Positions 6,975-15,214 are shown, counted from the stretch's first letter. The stretch is 23,618 nucleotides of DNA from Baffinella frigidus (GCA_026770585.1 MU646444.1:631985-655602), one strand, 5' to 3'. The notes: generated by a model not told the origin, from the sequence alone. Made by a program: numbers and translations.

Positions 6975-7388
6975 TCACTTGTTAAACCACGAACGTTTCT
7001 GATCTTTGCGGAGAGCGGTGCATGACGACGTCTCGGCAGCTCCGCGCGCTCGTCGGTCGGCGGCAGGGAAAGGCGTGGTGGTGGTGGTGGAGCAAGCGTT
7101 GGTGTGTGCCTCTCCTGTCGCATTCGCCGGCGACCAGGGCTTGGCTTGGACGTGCGTCTCGTTCTGGGCGAGGAACTCCAGCAAGACCCGGTCTGCCTTC
7201 CACCGGGGCTTGGCTTGTACGTGCGTCTCGGTGGCGAGCAAGTCCAGCAAGACCCGCTCCTCCTCGGAAATAGACGGCGGAAGCACGATGCCACCGGTGG
7301 CGAAGGAGGAGGCGCCGTTCAACCCCGATTGAGTACATGGGGGAAGAATGATGCCATCGCCGGTGAAGATGACGTCGCGCCAGGGCAT
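6975..7388 (-). CDS. Putative small protein with a duplicated motif, unknown
   Basis: Of several overlapping frames this one is the most protein-like: 137 codons, mostly C or G in third positions, starting ATGCCCTGGCGCGAC at 7388. Residues 45-85 carry two copies of a motif (ERVLLDLLATETHVQAKP and DRVLLEFLAQNETHVQAKP). Between these copies changes are silent or conservative, and the one indel is three bases, which favours this frame. The C-terminal third is rich in Thr and polar residues. No known family is recognised, and no signal peptide or membrane segment is seen. The frame just upstream (7515-7390, opening MIYNVLSTHG) could be a preceding exon in another phase. The opposite strand has an open frame of similar size and remains the main alternative. 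Confidence 0.35.
   Translation of the reverse strand: MPWRDVIFTGDGIILPPCTQSGLNGASSFATGGIVLPPSISEEERVLLDLLATETHVQAKPRWKADRVLLEFLAQNETHVQAKPWSPANATGEAHTNACSTTTTTPFPAADRRARGAAETSSCTALRKDQKRSWFNK
7137..7264. repeat. Tandem duplication of about 63-66 bases
   Basis: GGGCTTGGCTTG(G/T)ACGTGCGTCTCG ... CCAGCAAGACCCG occurs twice in a row with a three-base length difference. It encodes the duplicated motif of the putative gene at 6975-7388. Confidence 0.7.
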
Positions 7389-7639
7389 CTTGCTCTTGCG
7401 CGTGCTTCTGCCTGTCGCTCGCTGGTGGGCGCGGATGCGAAGGGAGATAGGAGTGGGTCCCGTCTGGCAAGAGGAAGCGTCGAGGACCGTGGGTACTTAG
7501 CACGTTGTATATCACGGTGTCTCGTGTTCGTGTTGTTGTTGGTTGGTTGGTGTTTGCGTTGGATTTCAGCTTTGCGCAAAATTAAAATCCCGGGAAAAAA
7601 ACAATTCTGAAAAACGTGATTCTGAAAAACGTGACCCGA

Positions 7640-7800
7640 ACGGGTGTAGTAATTTGATTAACGTGACGTGTAGATCGGGGGTCACGGGATATCTGGCCCC
7701 CCCAGCGTTAACGTTTTACTACATAGGGCCCCCCCACGGTAGATATCCCCGTAGATCTGTACGAGCTTGTACGAGCTCGTAGACATAAGGGACGTTCTTC
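7640..7800. repeat. Small inverted repeats near GTAGTAA / TTACTAC
   Basis: GTGTAGTAATTTGATTAACG and CGTTAACGTTTTACTACA face each other, followed by facing GATATC pieces and the palindrome TACGAGCTCGTA at about 7768. The bases GTAGTAA recur near 9233, 13835 and 15755. No gene was found in this stretch. Confidence 0.4.
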
Positions 7801-7895
7801 ACGGAGCTTTCCCGGCATTCCGAGATAGCCCTCTACCATTTCCTGGTACAAATTTTACAATCACCACTTGTATTCCCTATCCGGGATTGGAATAG

Positions 7896-7944
7896 CCGGC
7901 ATTTTTTTGAAGCGACTAGATGGACCGAGCAAAAAATGCCGGCT
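7896..7944. repeat. Inverted repeat GCCGGCATTTTTT / AAAAAATGCCGGC
   Basis: Arms of 13 bases flank 22 bases. The neighbouring GGGATTGGAATAGCCGG recurs at 8560-8593 (as a palindromic cluster) and, with one change, near 9103-9122, marking another small dispersed repeat. Confidence 0.6.
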
Positions 7945-7965
7945 ATTTAGTGTTGCGTCTCGAAG

Positions 7966-8078
7966 AATTCTTCGAGACTCGAGAAGTGGATATGCGACCT
8001 CGAGAAGCGAGGTTCGAGACTCGAGAAATCTCGAGATCTCGAGAAATTGTTCGAGAAACGAGAAGTTTCGAGAAATGC
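7966..8078. repeat. CTCGAGA-rich array with a 20-base palindrome
   Basis: It starts with the perfect palindrome TCTCGAAGAATTCTTCGAGA, then repeats of CTCGAGAA / TTCGAGA. Alternating GAA and TTC blocks resemble heat-shock elements, but no promoter follows and a simple repeat origin is more likely. Confidence 0.6.
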
Positions 8079-8088
8079 CTCTCCCCGT

Positions 8089-8160
8089 ACGGCAAGGGCC
8101 CTATGGTGGTCCTACGAGCTCGTAGGGGGGGGGCTTTCTTATGAGCGAGGTACCCCTGTA
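8089..8160. mobile_element. Family A right half with TACGAGCTCGTA inserted
   Basis: The right half is normal from CTTTCTTATGAGCGAGGTAC to CCCTGTA. In the core the palindrome TACGAGCTCGTA, also present at about 7768, replaces usual bases. Confidence 0.6.
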
Positions 8161-8197
8161 TGGCACAGATCCTAGCGAGATTCATTCTCTCTCTCTA

Positions 8198-8384
8198 CAT
8201 GGGTACCTCTCTTCTAAGAACCCCCCCCCCCTAGGACCACCGTAGGGTCCTAGTAGACATAGACCTACTGTGGTGTCCTAGCAGGAGGCGCTTTCTTATG
8301 AGCGAGGTCACCCAGTACCGGTACCTTTCTTATGATCGAGGTAACCCAGTACCTCTCTTATGAGCGAGGTACGAAGCTTCGTAC
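8198..8384. mobile_element. Diverged family A element with three tandem right ends
   Basis: The element at 8198-8312 has worn termini. It is followed by two more copies of its last 28-30 bases (CTTTCTTATGATCGAGGTAA, then CTCTCTTATGAGCGAGGTAC) and then the palindrome GTACGAAGCTTCGTAC. Confidence 0.6.
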
Positions 8385-8854
8385 CTCTGTACATGTACGG
8401 CATCAAAAAGAAGCAGGTCCACGCAAGCACCACGCAAGATGAAGATCCACACGTTTGTTTACATTAAATCATTCACTCATTAAACCTCCTCCTCATCATC
8501 ACTGAACATGCCATCAACCGCACCCTGCAACCCCATCGACTGCACTTTTTCCCATGCCTTGGAATAGCCGGGCTATTCCAATCCCGGCTATTCCACATGC
8601 CAAAAGTGAATCAACTTTTGTATCGATGCAACCTCGCACCGATTGGATCATTTCCAATTCAAGGCAGATCTGGAAACTCAGCCGACCGCCTAAAGTTCTG
8701 GATATTCACACACACGGTAGGAAACGTGATCGTGGGCCCCGATGGCCCCCAGGATTTAAGGCGGGCCCACGGGGCGGGTTTTGCTCGCACCATCGATCTG
8801 AAAAGCTGAGAGGGACGCCCGCGGCGCCGCGCGTCTGATGCTGTGTCTAACTTT

Positions 8855-8880
8855 CACGGGCCCCAAAGGGGGGCCCCGTG
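8855..8880. repeat. GC-rich hairpin in a gene-free stretch
   Basis: CACGGGCCCC and GGGGCCCCGTG flank five bases. The surrounding 8390-9260 holds no convincing gene. It is AT-rich at first, GC-rich at 8720-8920 and plain afterwards. Confidence 0.6.
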
Positions 8881-9264
8881 AGCCCCGTGGGACCCGCCGC
8901 GCCCATGGGCGGATGCCCCCAAAGTCAAAACACCGTTTTACTACAGATGATGAATTGGTTGATTAGATGGACTTTTGGGGGTTGAGTCAATTTTAACAAC
9001 TTTTGGCCAGTTTCACAACTTCCAAGAACGAATGGCTCAATGGCCGGACGATTTTGCCTTTCCAGGAATGGGTCCATCTATTCCGTCGGGAAGCGTACAA
9101 AATCCGGGATTGGAATGGCCGGAGTTGGCTTTCCAGGAATTTCCGTGAAGAATGGACCTTAGTATCCTCTTGCAGGTCTAATAGGATTATAATCACTTTA
9201 GTTGGAGCCATTTATTCGACCTTTGGCCTGTAGTAAAGATTTCACGATTTCATCGCAGCTCGAT

Positions 9265-9352
9265 TTTTTTTAGCAGATTCTGGAGCTGGAGGCCAAATCT
9301 CGAGGATCTGCGCTTTCAGATTTGAAAAAAGACGAAATTTAGGGGTGAAATT
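9265..9352. repeat. Diverged copy of part of the nested element's interior
   Basis: AGCAGATTCTGGAGCTGG ... AAATCTCGAGGATC ... GAAAAAAGACGAAATT AGGGGTGAAATT matches 9811-9897 at roughly four bases in five. It may be what is left of a second copy of the element at 9594-9939. Confidence 0.6.
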
Positions 9353-9454
9353 TGGAAGAATACACCGAACCTCCATTTATGACTTATTTTTTCAGACCTG
9401 CAACAGGATAAGGATAAGAGGATACCATTATCCGTGATATTCCCGGTGATCTGT

Positions 9455-9522
9455 ACGAAGCTTCGTACGAGACATGTATTCTCGTAGACATGTATTCCCG
9501 CTCGTAGACATGTATTCCCGCT
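9455..9522. repeat. Palindrome plus 20-base tandem repeat
   Basis: GTACGAAGCTTCGTAC (also at about 8368) is followed by a partial and two full units of CGTAGACATGTATTCCCGCT. Confidence 0.75.
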
Positions 9523-9562
9523 CCACGAAATAACCAACCACACAGGCTGTGTGACCTAGGTG

Positions 9563-10076
9563 ACACAGCGGACTTCGATGGGGTTTCTGAATATGTGTCA
9601 AGAGGGTAATTTTCACAGGCAGATTATTTTCACAGCTTAAAAGGGGCCCGGGATCCGCGGAAGGGGCCCGCTCAGCGGCGCGGCGACGACGGATTGCCAG
9701 CCAGGGTGGGGGTGCGGTGGGCGTAGCGGCCCAAACCCCGCGGCGGCGCCCCCGCCGCGGCGGAAACCCCGGGCTGAAAAAACGGATGTTGGAAAAATTC
9801 GACCTCGAATATTTTTGGCAGATTCTTGAGCTGGTGGGCAAATCTCGAGGATCCGCGCTTTCAAAATTCAAAAAAGACAAAAATTAGGGGTGAAATTAAG
9901 CGGGTTTACAAACCCTGTGAAAATTACCCTCTTGACACATACATGTAACCCTCAAGCGTTAAGACCTACGACCCTACGCTAGGCAACCCGCAGGGACATA
10001 GGGGGGTTCCTACGGATAAGGTGACGGAAACTCGGCCCAAAATGGGCCGAAAATCCCTTCGTAGCCCGCTGTGTGG
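9563..10076. mobile_element. Family D foldback element, interrupted
   Basis: Ends are ACACAGCGGACTTCGATGGG and CCCTTCGTAGCCCGCTGTGTGG. The body (GCGTTAAGACCTACGACCCT, GGTTCCTACGGATAAGGT, GGCCCAAAATGGGCC) matches complete copies at 19109-19269 and 22629-22790. Removing the nested element at 9594-9939 leaves about 166 bases, close to the 161-162 of the others. A further fragment is at 10305-10350. Confidence 0.75.
9594..9939. mobile_element. Element with 26-base perfect inverted ends, nested in family D
   Basis: TGTGTCAAGAGGGTAATTTT CACAGG (9594-9619) is exactly mirrored at 9914-9939. TA flanks both sides. It splits the family D element after GAATA. The interior is 294 bases with a GC-rich palindromic part (about 9735-9765) and no credible coding frame, so it is a non-autonomous element. 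Ends with TA duplication suit the Tc1/mariner superfamily. Confidence 0.75.
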
Positions 10077-10117
10077 ATACATACATGTAACACAAAACCA
10101 GGCACACAACCCCCCAC

Positions 10118-10204
10118 TTTCCAGCCATGGCCGACGACAACGGCGTCGTACTCCTCCGAGGGTGTCAAGGAGGTGGTCTCGTTTGGTGCTGGAGTACTCA
10201 CAAC
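10118..10204 (-). CDS. Exon-like piece with an FAD/NAD-binding (Rossmann) signature
   Basis: On the minus strand CCTCAG precedes 29 codons, and GTGGGG follows. The codons contain TPAPNETTSLTPS, then EEYDAVVVGHGWK. Many flavoproteins and amine-oxidase-like or carotenoid enzymes open with 'YDvvvvGaGwaGl', so the exon may hold the first beta strand and part of the GxGxxG loop, with the last Gly in a following exon. That next exon was not found; downstream is a family D element. The plus strand also opens here with ATGGCCGACGACAAC, a rival reading of about 58 codons. Confidence 0.25.
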
Positions 10205-10256
10205 CTGAGGATTTCCGCATCTATTTCCGGGGCAGCTCTCGCTCGCGCGAGCGAGT

Positions 10257-10440
10257 TCCCCGTAGCCCGTCAGCCGCGCCACTGCGCGCATTACCCGTAG
10301 CAACAAGACCTACGACCCTACGGTAGGCAACCCGTAGGGGCATAGGGGTGATGTGCCCTAGTGGGGAAGTACCTTTCTGCTTGCGACCGTAGCCCGTCAG
10401 CTGCGCCACTGCGCGCAGCATCACCGCAATCGTAGCTCCC
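10257..10440. repeat. Repeat: copies of exon-1-like end and family D fragment
   Basis: CCGTAGCCCGTCAGCCGCGC and on to CACTGCGCGCA occurs at 10257 and again at 10385. The second is followed by GCATCACCGCAATCGTAG, matching the end of exon 1 of the POT1-like gene. Between them is a piece of family D. Confidence 0.6.
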
Positions 10441-11033
10441 AACCCCTGAGCCCTGAACCGCAGTGGTAACCCCTGCACCCCAAACCCTGAACCGCAATCG
10501 TACCACCTAAACCCTGAACTCTGAACCCTGCACGGCAGTAGTCACCCTTGAACCCCAAACCCTGAACCGCCATTGTTCACCATAAACCCAATACTCTAAA
10601 CCTTAAACCCTAAACCCGAAACTTTAAAACCTAAACCCTGAAACCTAAGCCCTAAACCCTAGACCCTAAACCCTAAACCCTAAGCCCTAAAACCCCAACC
10701 CCAAACCCCAAACCCCAAACCCCAAACCCCAAACACCAAATCCCAAACCAACCCCCAAACCACAATCCCCAAACCCCAAACCCTAATTTCACACCACACA
10801 AACCTAAAACCCTAAACCCTAAATGCTAAAACCTACTGAACCGCAGTATTTTAAACCTCTGAACCAAAAAACCCTGAACCGCAATCGTGACCCCTAGACC
10901 CCAAGTCCTGAACTGCAATCGTGACCCCGCAATTGTAAACCCCTAAATCCTGAACCCTGAACCACCATTGTTCACCATAAACCCTAAACCCTAAACCCTA
11001 AACCCCAAACTCCAAACCCTAAACCCCAAACCC
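10440..11033. repeat. Telomere-like tract, diverged relative of 540-1020
   Basis: CCCTAAA/CCCCAAA/CCCTGAA units with repeated GAACCGCAATCGTA and GAACC(G/A)CCATTGTTCACCAT. The same phrases occur in the same sort of order in the first kilobase, so the two stretches share ancestry. It runs into the unknown bases. Confidence 0.75.
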
Positions 11034-11588
11034 NNNNNNNNNNNNNNNNNNNNNNNNNNNNNNNNNNNNNNNNNNNNNNNNNNNNNNNNNNNNNNNNNNN
11101 NNNNNNNNNNNNNNNNNNNNNNNNNNNNNNNNNNNNNNNNNNNNNNNNNNNNNNNNNNNNNNNNNNNNNNNNNNNNNNNNNNNNNNNNNNNNNNNNNNNN
11201 NNNNNNNNNNNNNNNNNNNNNNNNNNNNNNNNNNNNNNNNNNNNNNNNNNNNNNNNNNNNNNNNNNNNNNNNNNNNNNNNNNNNNNNNNNNNNNNNNNNN
11301 NNNNNNNNNNNNNNNNNNNNNNNNNNNNNNNNNNNNNNNNNNNNNNNNNNNNNNNNNNNNNNNNNNNNNNNNNNNNNNNNNNNNNNNNNNNNNNNNNNNN
11401 NNNNNNNNNNNNNNNNNNNNNNNNNNNNNNNNNNNNNNNNNNNNNNNNNNNNNNNNNNNNNNNNNNNNNNNNNNNNNNNNNNNNNNNNNNNNNNNNNNNN
11501 NNNNNNNNNNNNNNNNNNNNNNNNNNNNNNNNNNNNNNNNNNNNNNNNNNNNNNNNNNNNNNNNNNNNNNNNNNNNNNNNNNNNNNNN
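11034..11588. other. Assembly gap (555 N)
   Basis: A run of N begins inside CCCCAAA-type repeats, which probably broke the assembly. Its true length is unknown. Confidence 0.95.
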
Positions 11589-11767
11589 CGCAACAGTGTA
11601 CAGAATTTCCCCCCCGAAGTCAATGCATGCAATGTGTTTCAGGATTTGTGTGGTCAGAGAGATGCAGGGTTACAACCGATACAAGGTTAGAACCCGTATG
11701 GGCGGGTTGCAAAGGTCAGTGAGATAATCTCGACATAGGGACAGCAGAGCAAATTCGGTGGGGAGGG

Positions 11768-11933
11768 AGCTGCAGAACTGGTCAAAGTTGACTAGTGGTC
11801 AAAGTCGACCCCTGCAGAACTGGTCAAATTTTTCGACCCCTGCAGAACTGGTCAAACTAGAGGCCGACCCCTGCACAAGTCGTCGGGGCCTTCGGAATGC
11901 GAGTCGTCGGGGCCTTCGGAATGCGGCGGACTA
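11768..11933 (+). repeat. Two short tandem repeats upstream of the cysteine-rich gene
   Basis: CCTGCAGAACTGGTCAAA recurs three times with spacers, followed by two copies of AGTCGTCGGGGCCTTCGGAA TGCG. The second type places two in-frame ATG codons (11897 and 11921) before the signal peptide. Confidence 0.8.
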
Positions 11934-13605
11934 CGGCCATGGGGCTCGCGCTCGCCCACGCAGCCTTCATACTTCTCTGCGGAACGACGGCAAGCCCCCC
12001 CTCCAAACGAATTCCCGCCCCTTGGCACCCCTGCTTTCCCCCTTCGCAGTCGCAGTGCTGGCCTCTCGGATTTCGCAGGACGGGTGTGCGTTGCTGTGCT
12101 GGGGGAGAGGGCTAAACAACGAGGTCCCACGAGCTTCCGCAGGACCAGCACTAGAGATCCAGTGTAGAGCGTCCATGCGTTCCGGGCACGCATCTCACAG
12201 AAGTTTCGCTGAGCAGGGGGCGGATCTTTCGTGTCTGCCTGGAAACTACGCCTCTGAGGCTGATGGCCTGAACAGCAGCTGCGTGGCTTGCGAGGCGGGG
12301 ACGTTCAAGCCGTTCGAGGGGCCGGGGGCGTGTCTGTCGTGCCCGGGCGACGGGGTGTCGATGGAGGAGGGCAGGAGCTGCGCGTGCGGGGCGGGGCACT
12401 TCTTCGAGGACCACGTGCCAACGCTGAGCTGCAGCGGCTGGTCAAGCGAGTCGTGTTCGTGCGCACCATCCCTGGGATCGAACAGCGGGGCGCTCAGCTC
12501 TCAGCTCGATGCCAGCGAGAGCGACGCTCAGTCCTGCTCTTGGATCATCTCTGGGGCGGAGACGCGCGTGACGGTCACCTCGTTGGAGAAGCAGCACGTG
12601 TGGTTGCAGGTGTTCTTGGACGAGTGCGACGACGCGGCCTGCATGTCCTACCAGACGGCCGCAGTACCTACGGCCGTGGGAAACTCAAACATCATTGAGG
12701 ACTCGGGCTGGGAGTACCAATCGAGCACGCGCCATCTCCGTGTTCGTTTCCAGTGGATCCTGCGGGACTTCTACTCCAACTCCGGCAGCGTGGTTGCAAC
12801 CTGGCGCGCAACCAGCCAGCCGCCCGAGTGCTCGCCGTGCATGCCGGACACCTACAAGGATACCACCGACGCGGCGGCGTGCCCTGCCTGCCCGAGCAAC
12901 GCGGTGTCTGCGGAGGGCAGCACGTCTCTGAGCGCGTGCACATGCCCCGCGGGCTTTACGGGGGACGCGGGGAGCGGCGGGAGCTGTGTGCCGTGTGGGT
13001 CGGGCACGTACAGGGACGTGAACGGGTCGGCGGCGTGCAGTGTCTGCCCGAGCAACGCGGTGTCTGCGGAGGGCAGCACGGGGCTGTCGAGCTGTGCGTG
13101 TCCTGCGGGGTTTTCGGGCGACGCGGGGGCGGGGGAGAGCTGCGTGACGTGCGGGGCGGGGACGTCCAAGTCATCGGAAGGGCCGTGGGCGTGTCTGTCG
13201 TGTGGGTGGGGCAGGGTGTCAGCGGAGGATGGCAGGAGCTGCGCGAGCAACGTTAACGTCGGAGCGATCGTTGGTGCAACCAACTCCCACCTTCATGGTG
13301 CTTTGGTGGTGGCGCGTTGGTGCTTTGGTGCTTTGGTCACCCCCTTTCACACAGACCCGATTTGGTGTAGGAATTTCCAACCGGCGGTGCTCTCGGATGT
13401 CCCTGCGGGCGGTGTTAACGTCGAAAGAAAGAGAGAACGAGAGAGCGAGAGAGAGAGCAAGAGAGAGCAAGAGAGAGCAAGAGAGAGAGAGAGAGAGCAA
13501 GAGAGGGAGAGAGAGAGAGGGAGAGAGAGAGAGAAAGAGAGAGCGAACAGCAACGATCGGCGATCGTTGCTGCAGCCCACTCTGTACCCGCACCCCCTCG
13601 CTTAG
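11921..13605 (+). CDS. Secreted or surface cysteine-rich protein: signal peptide, ephrin-receptor-like repeats, CUB-like domain
   Basis: Exon 1 (start 11897, 11921 or 11939) encodes a signal peptide (MGLALAHAAFILLCGTTAS). Its frame stops at 12113, but an intron 12084-12142 (GTGTGC to TTCCGCAG, 59 bases) joins it exactly in frame to the long cysteine-rich frame. Exon 2 then holds a GCC2/GCC3 (ephrin-receptor-like) module near 12238-12400 (CEAGTFKPFEGPGACLSCPG). A CUB-like domain follows at about 12530-12830 (CSWIIS, VFLDECDDAACMSY, HLRVRF, GSVVATWRA). Then come ephrin-receptor-like modules in which CPSNAVSAEGST and CPAGF recur with a 52-residue period. Such modules make disulfide-rich ectodomains of adhesion or receptor proteins. 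No membrane segment is seen. After about 13250 the frame runs into a 162-base piece between 10-base direct repeats and then a GA run encoding Arg-Glu repeats. That tail is probably not real, and the true 3' end (an intron or loss) is unresolved. The main exon is confident; the join is inferred. Confidence 0.72.
12084..12142 (+). other. Predicted 59-base intron of the cysteine-rich gene
   Basis: Donor CGG|GTGTGCG, acceptor GAGCTTCCGCAG|GACC. Removal turns phase 1 of the signal-peptide frame into the main frame (next codon at 12145) and skips the stop at 12113. It is the only simple GT..AG pair noticed that does both. Confidence 0.6.
12885..13180 (+). repeat. 156-base tandem repeat inside the gene
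   Basis: CTGCCCGAGCAACGCGGTGT and the next 17 bases are identical at 12888 and 13044. The period of 156 bases equals 52 residues, so the repeat is a duplicated protein module. Confidence 0.8.
13424..13546. repeat. GA-rich simple repeat
   Basis: GAGAGA with GC and AA interruptions over about 120 bases. It produces an Arg/Glu-rich plus-strand reading and a Leu/Ser-rich minus-strand reading, neither credible as protein. Confidence 0.85.
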
Positions 13606-14510
13606 TGACGTGTATTGACTCTATTTGGAAGTCAGAATACCCGGCGCAGAAATAAGGCGAGCTTAGAAAAGGATCTGGGTTCTGCACCAGCCGATTCCTA
13701 AACAAGAAACTGCCACGTACACAGCCCCTGCCGCACTTTCATCTCGACTTTCATCTCGAACGATAACTGAATCAGTTTACTGCTAGCCAAAAGATTTTGT
13801 ATTAGTCAACTTTGTAAAAAACGGGAGAACGGTGTAGTAAAATGGACGCCCCTGGGGCGTTTTGGATTCTAAAGTGGACAGTTTCAAGGGGGTTTGACTT
13901 TTGCAAAACATCCTGGTCAGCAGTGCAGTTCCCTTATTAGCGTTCTCATTTAATTAGGAGGCCTAATTGAATTTACTATGCCCTAATTAATTTCTTCTAT
14001 TCAACCTCCTATTGAAAAGGAGCTGATTCAGTTATCTTCCGAGATGAACTTGGACGTATGTCACGTCTTGGACGTCGCAGACTGGGTTGACTTAAGACTG
14101 GGTTGACTTAGACAGCTCCAATAGCTCCAAGGGCCTAGGGCCTACCCCCTTTACAGACAGCAAACGCGGTACTCCTGCTACGCCTGTCGCACTCGGAAGT
14201 GTGTGACGCGCTGACACGGGGGGGAAGCGAGGTTTGATAAGTTGACAATCATAAGTTGACAAACACGACCGCTTCACGCTAGGGGGAGAGATGCCTCGAG
14301 ACCAGAGGGCACAAGCAGCCCGCTACCACCCCGGAGGGTAGATATGGGAAGCCTGCGTGTCTCAAGCTCCAGCCTCGATTTAATCCACTTCGGGGGGTCT
14401 GCACACCCTCAACCCTCTCCAGGCCCCGGTCGGCGATACCATCGCCACTGGGTGCATGCCAGCTTCACAAGAACCAAGAACCAAGAACTAAACCCTGAAC
14501 CTTAAAACCC
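13606..14510. other. Stretch without a recognised gene
   Basis: AT-rich around 13930-14040, with the near-palindrome AATTAGGAGGCCTAATT and a repeated GACTGGGTTGACTTA at 14080-14110. Open frames here are short and of no recognisable kind. Bases 14470-14510 turn telomere-like. Confidence 0.5.
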
Positions 14511-14512
14511 TA

Positions 14513-14629
14513 CAGGGGTACCTCGCTCATAAAAGACGCCCCCCTCCCTAGGACCACCATAGGGCCCTAGGCATAGGCCTACTCTAGGGTCCTAGGGGGA
14601 GGCGCTTTTTTATGAGCGAGGTACCCCTG
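14513..14629. mobile_element. Family A foldback inserted in a telomere-like unit
   Basis: Complete 117-base copy (CAGGGGTACCTCGCTCATAA ... TTATGAGCGAGGTACCCCTG). The flanks read AAAACCCTA before and TAAACCCTGAAC after. Taking out the element and one TA restores an ordinary CCCTAAACCCTGAAC run. Confidence 0.85.
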
Positions 14630-14656
14630 TAAACCCTGAACGATAGGAAGGTACGT

Positions 14657-14742
14657 ATGAGGCTACCGGGAAAAGGGAAATCAAACACCCGTGCCGCTGT
14701 TTGTCCCGCTAAAGTCATCTTGGTGGCAAAAGTGGAGCCGGG
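14657..14742 (+). CDS. Possible upstream exon of the membrane protein
   Basis: The plus frame reads VCPAKVILVAKVEPGQLVVN, plausible as an extracellular beta-rich segment just before the membrane exon at 14834. A pyrimidine run (CT repeats, 14767-14814) and CCCTAAACAG follow, which would suit an intron's 3' end. No donor in this frame leaves the required phase 1 at a good site (one weak choice is CCGTGCC), so the junction is unresolved. Confidence 0.25.
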
Positions 14743-14766
14743 CCAGTTGGTCGTCAATACAGAACA

Positions 14767-14814
14767 CACACTCTCTCTCTCCCTCTCTCTCCCTCTCTCT
14801 CCCTCTCTCTCTCT
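14767..14814. repeat. CT-rich simple repeat
   Basis: CTCTCTCC units over 48 bases, immediately before CCCTAACCCTAAACAG. It may serve as the pyrimidine tract of an intron end. Confidence 0.85.
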
Positions 14815-14833
14815 GAACCCTAACCCTAAACAG

Positions 14834-15214
14834 GCGGGGTAGGGGCGGGGCTCGCGGTCTTCATCGGCCTCGTAGCCGCGCGGTATTTCCTAAACCCTAA
14901 ACCCTAAACCCCAAACTCCAAACACTAAACCCTAAACCCAAACCCGAAACCCTAAACCCTAAACCCCACACCCCAAACCCCAAACCCCAAACCCCAAACC
15001 CCAAACCCCAAACCCCAAACCCCAAACACCAAACCCCAAACCCTACACCAGGCATTTCCACCGGGCGCGCAACGTCGGCGCCGCGTCGCGCGCCGCGCAC
15101 GTGGCCAAGGTCCTCGATCCGGAGGTTGGGGGGAAAAAGCTCCTGAGCGGGGTGAAACTGGCCAACGTGACGGTGGAACCCAGCGAAGTGGAACAGCGTC
15201 CCGGGGGCGCCTAG
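14834..15214 (+). CDS. Last two exons of a single-pass membrane protein, intron of telomere-like repeats
   Basis: Exon a (14834-14882, after AAACAG, before GTATTT) encodes a hydrophobic helix GVGAGLAVFIGLVAAR. Exon b (15052-15214, after CTACACCAG) encodes a basic start HFHRARNVGAAS, then VAKVLDPEVGGKKLLSG and VEPSEVEQRPGGA-stop. Exon a ends with two bases of a codon and exon b supplies the third, so they join exactly in frame. A helix followed by basic residues fits a type I membrane protein with a cytoplasmic tail of about 53 residues. The intron (14883-15051) is CCCTAAA/CCCCAAA throughout. No family is recognised. The 5' exons are uncertain (see 14657-14742). Confidence 0.5.
14883..15051 (+). 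repeat. Telomere-like repeats forming an intron
   Basis: Starts GTATTTCCTAAACCC and ends CCCTACACCAG. The middle is eight or more CCCCAAA units. Its position and the phase match of the flanking exons mark it as an intron. Confidence 0.6.

Noticed and set aside
6617-7515. Minus ORFs of 225 and 177 codons and a plus ORF of 168 codons
   Set aside because: They overlap the better frame at 6975-7388 and contain Arg/His/Pro-rich shadow sequence such as a run of His from GGT repeats on the other strand.
7966-8078. Heat-shock promoter element
   Set aside because: GAA/TTC blocks are present, but the whole stretch is a simple CTCGAGA repeat and no gene start follows.
10991-11632. A 213-codon ORF across the gap
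   Set aside because: It consists almost wholly of unknown bases.
13200-13620. Arg/Glu-rich C-terminus of the cysteine-rich protein as a real coiled coil
   Set aside because: It is encoded by a GA simple repeat that gives equally open frames on both strands.
15186-15197. GAAGTGGAACAG shared with 1959-1970 as evidence of homology
   Set aside because: Only twelve bases, with different flanks; probably chance.
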